Shown piece after piece: positions 4,624 to 6,081 of a stretch of 6,081 bases of DNA (its first letter is position 1; every line of letters begins with the position of its first letter). The stretch spans positions 1 to 6,081 of the forward strand of contig CAYJPM010000049.1 of the NCBI GenBank assembly GCA_964372145.1, in the 5' to 3' direction. The position numbers and the translations under genes were made by a program. The stretch comes from CAKOSP01 sp964372145. GTDB lineage: Bacteria > Bacillota_I > Bacilli_A > RF39 > UBA660. The notes beneath the pieces are model-generated. The model saw only the letters and a list, made by a program, of their open reading frames with translations. It was not told where the DNA came from and did no database searches.

Positions 4624-6081
4624 ATGGATAAAGAACAAATAATTTCCTCCATAGCAAAAAGGGGAAATGGAGAAATTTATTTAGGTGTAGTAGGTGCTGT
4701 AAGAACAGGTAAATCTACATTTATCAAAAGATTCATTGAAAATTTAGTAGTACCTAATATAGAGGATGAATACGAAAAGAAAAAATGCTTAGATGAAATT
4801 CCTCAAAGTGCAGAAGGTAAAACTATCATGACTACAGAACCTAAATTTGTACCTTCAAGTGGTGCAGAAATTAATGTAAATAATTTTAAGACTAATATTA
4901 AATTAGTAGATTGTGTTGGATATGTAATACCAGAAGCAAGTGGTTTTGAAGATGAAGAAGGAAACCCAAGAATGGTAAAAAGTCCATGGTCTGAAGATTC
5001 CATTACATTTGTCGAAGCTGCTGAAATAGGAACCGAAAAAGTTATTAAAGATCATGCAACTATTGGAGTAGTAGTAACTACTGATGGTAGCTTCGGAGAA
5101 ATAAAAAGGGATTCCTATGTAGATGCAGAAGAAAAAATAGTTGGTGAACTTGAAGATATAGGTAAACCATTTATAGTAGTTTTAAATACAGCTAGTCCTA
5201 ATTCTGAGACTACCATAAAACTAGCAAATGAATTAGAAGAAAGATATAATGTACCAGTTATGCCAATGGCTATTGATAAAATGACTGAAGAACAAATTAT
5301 GGAAATACTAAAAACTGCATTATATGAATTTCCAGTACTTGATATAAAAATATCAATACCAGAATGGGTACATGTACTACCTAATAATCATTATTTAAAA
5401 ATGCATTATTTAGAAATGATTAGAGATAGTGTTATGCATGTAGAAAAAGTAAAAGATATAGAAACTATAAATAATTACTATGTTAATAGTGAATATATAA
5501 GTAAATCGTATATAAGTGATTTAGATGCAGCATCTGGTATCGTAACAATAAATTTAGAAAGTAAAGAAGAATTATATAATAATATATTAAAAGATATATT
5601 AGGAGAATCAGTAGTATCAAAAGCAGGATTACTAAAAATATTTGTTTCATATACAGATGGTAGAGAAGAGATGGAGAATATGAAGTCTGCGCTCAAATTT
5701 GCTAAAACAACTGGCTATGGTATAGTATATCCAAGTACAAAAGATATGAAATTAACAGCACCTGAAATAATAAAACAAGGTTCTAGATATGGTGTTAAAT
5801 TAAAAGCAGTTGCATCGTCTATACATATGGTAAGGGTAGATGTTGAATCAACATTCGAACCAATTATAGGTAGTGAATTACAATCTAAAGAATTAATAGA
5901 TTATTTAATGAAAGATTATGAAGTAGATCCTACTAGTATATGGAAAAGTGAAATATTTGGTAGAAGTCTAGAAAATATAGTGGGTGAAGGTATAAAAGCA
6001 AAATTATCAATGATGCCAGATAACACTAGATTTAAACTAGGTGATACAATAACAAAAATAGTAAATAAAGGATCAAATACA
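4624..6081 (+). CDS. spoIVA: Stage IV sporulation protein A (SpoIVA), morphogenetic ATPase, 3'-truncated by the window edge
   Basis: Spore coat basement-layer protein: it binds and hydrolyses ATP to polymerise on the outer forespore membrane, is anchored there by SpoVM, and is also needed for cortex formation. 486 residues are visible and the frame is open to the window edge; compared with the 492-residue B. subtilis protein only about six or seven residues (the GLIAIIL-like end) are missing. Start at 4624 puts the Walker A motif GAVRTGKS at 24-31 with K30, the same number as in B. subtilis. PQSAEGKTIMTTEPKFVP (60-77) holds the threonine pair T70-T71 where the sensor threonine lies; LVDCVGY (94-100, D96) is the Walker B-like strand; AAEIGTEKVI and HATIGVVVTTDGSFG follow. 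The C-terminal part shows the near-invariant EIIKQGSRYGVKLKAVA, SIHMVRVDVES and EIFGRSLENIV. No frameshift or missing key residue. The Shine-Dalgarno is poor (GGTG 3 nt, or AAAGAG 9 nt, before the ATG). Confidence 0.98.
   Translation, partial: MDKEQIISSIAKRGNGEIYLGVVGAVRTGKSTFIKRFIENLVVPNIEDEYEKKKCLDEIPQSAEGKTIMTTEPKFVPSSGAEINVNNFKTNIKLVDCVGYVIPEASGFEDEEGNPRMVKSPWSEDSITFVEAAEIGTEKVIKDHATIGVVVTTDGSFGEIKRDSYVDAEEKIVGELEDIGKPFIVVLNTASPNSETTIKLANELEERYNVPVMPMAIDKMTEEQIMEILKTALYEFPVLDIKISIPEWVHVLPNNHYLKMHYLEMIRDSVMHVEKVKDIETINNYYVNSEYISKSYISDLDAASGIVTINLESKEELYNNILKDILGESVVSKAGLLKIFVSYTDGREEMENMKSALKFAKTTGYGIVYPSTKDMKLTAPEIIKQGSRYGVKLKAVASSIHMVRVDVESTFEPIIGSELQSKELIDYLMKDYEVDPTSIWKSEIFGRSLENIVGEGIKAKLSMMPDNTRFKLGDTITKIVNKGSNT

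Noticed and set aside
4803..5696. Minus-strand frames at 4803-5003 and 5478-5696
   Set aside because: Both lie within spoIVA, whose protein is conserved throughout; no independent support.
1..6081. CRISPR array, insertion sequence, tRNA, rRNA, riboswitch or TGA-for-Trp recoding
   Set aside because: No regular direct repeats, transposase, terminal inverted repeats or structured RNA were seen; no intergenic gap exceeds about 90 bp; tryptophans are TGG and no in-frame TGA was found.

Overview
The window comes from an AT-rich, low-GC Gram-positive bacterium (Bacillota) that very probably forms endospores. Every complete gene ends in TAA, tryptophan is TGG, and no TGA interrupts any gene, so the code looks standard. 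The evidence for the group is a housekeeping sigma factor followed directly by trmK, as in Bacilli and clostridia, plus two recognisable sporulation genes (spoVIF-like and spoIVA). The exact lineage cannot be fixed from 6 kb; an uncultured, gut-type, AT-rich Bacilli or clostridial lineage would fit.

Layout. (1) Bases 2-634: the 3' two-thirds of rpoD, then trmK (636-1262), probably co-transcribed and ended by a good intrinsic terminator. (2) Bases 1245-1517, minus strand: a small YqfQ/VrrA-like gene that converges on and overlaps the trmK end. (3) Bases 1608-1853, plus strand: a SpoVIF-like gene. Genes 2 and 3 diverge from a 90-bp spacer that is an imperfect dyad around base 1562. Each strand carries the same promoter-like arrangement (AC-N16-[C/A]ATATACTA-N3-TAGG), which resembles the mother-cell sigma-K consensus. 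(4) Bases 1913-4548: a three-gene envelope operon with its own sigma-A-type extended -10 promoter and its own terminator. It encodes a lipoprotein with a surface domain, a YibE/F-family multi-pass membrane protein, and an exported protein with a C-terminal membrane anchor. Both internal junctions overlap by exactly 17 bp. (5) Bases 4624 to the window edge: spoIVA, lacking only about its last six or seven codons, behind a sigma-E-like promoter candidate.

How the parts relate. SpoIVA is the ATPase that builds the basement layer of the spore coat in the mother cell, and SpoVIF acts later in coat assembly. Their promoter candidates match the sigma factors known to drive them in Bacillus subtilis (sigma-E and sigma-K). 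The envelope operon is the least understood part; its apparent vegetative promoter argues that it is not itself a sporulation operon. The most interesting new observations are the symmetric divergent promoter, the unusual lipoprotein that has lost several histidines otherwise common in its domain, and the unexplained membrane operon around YibE/F.
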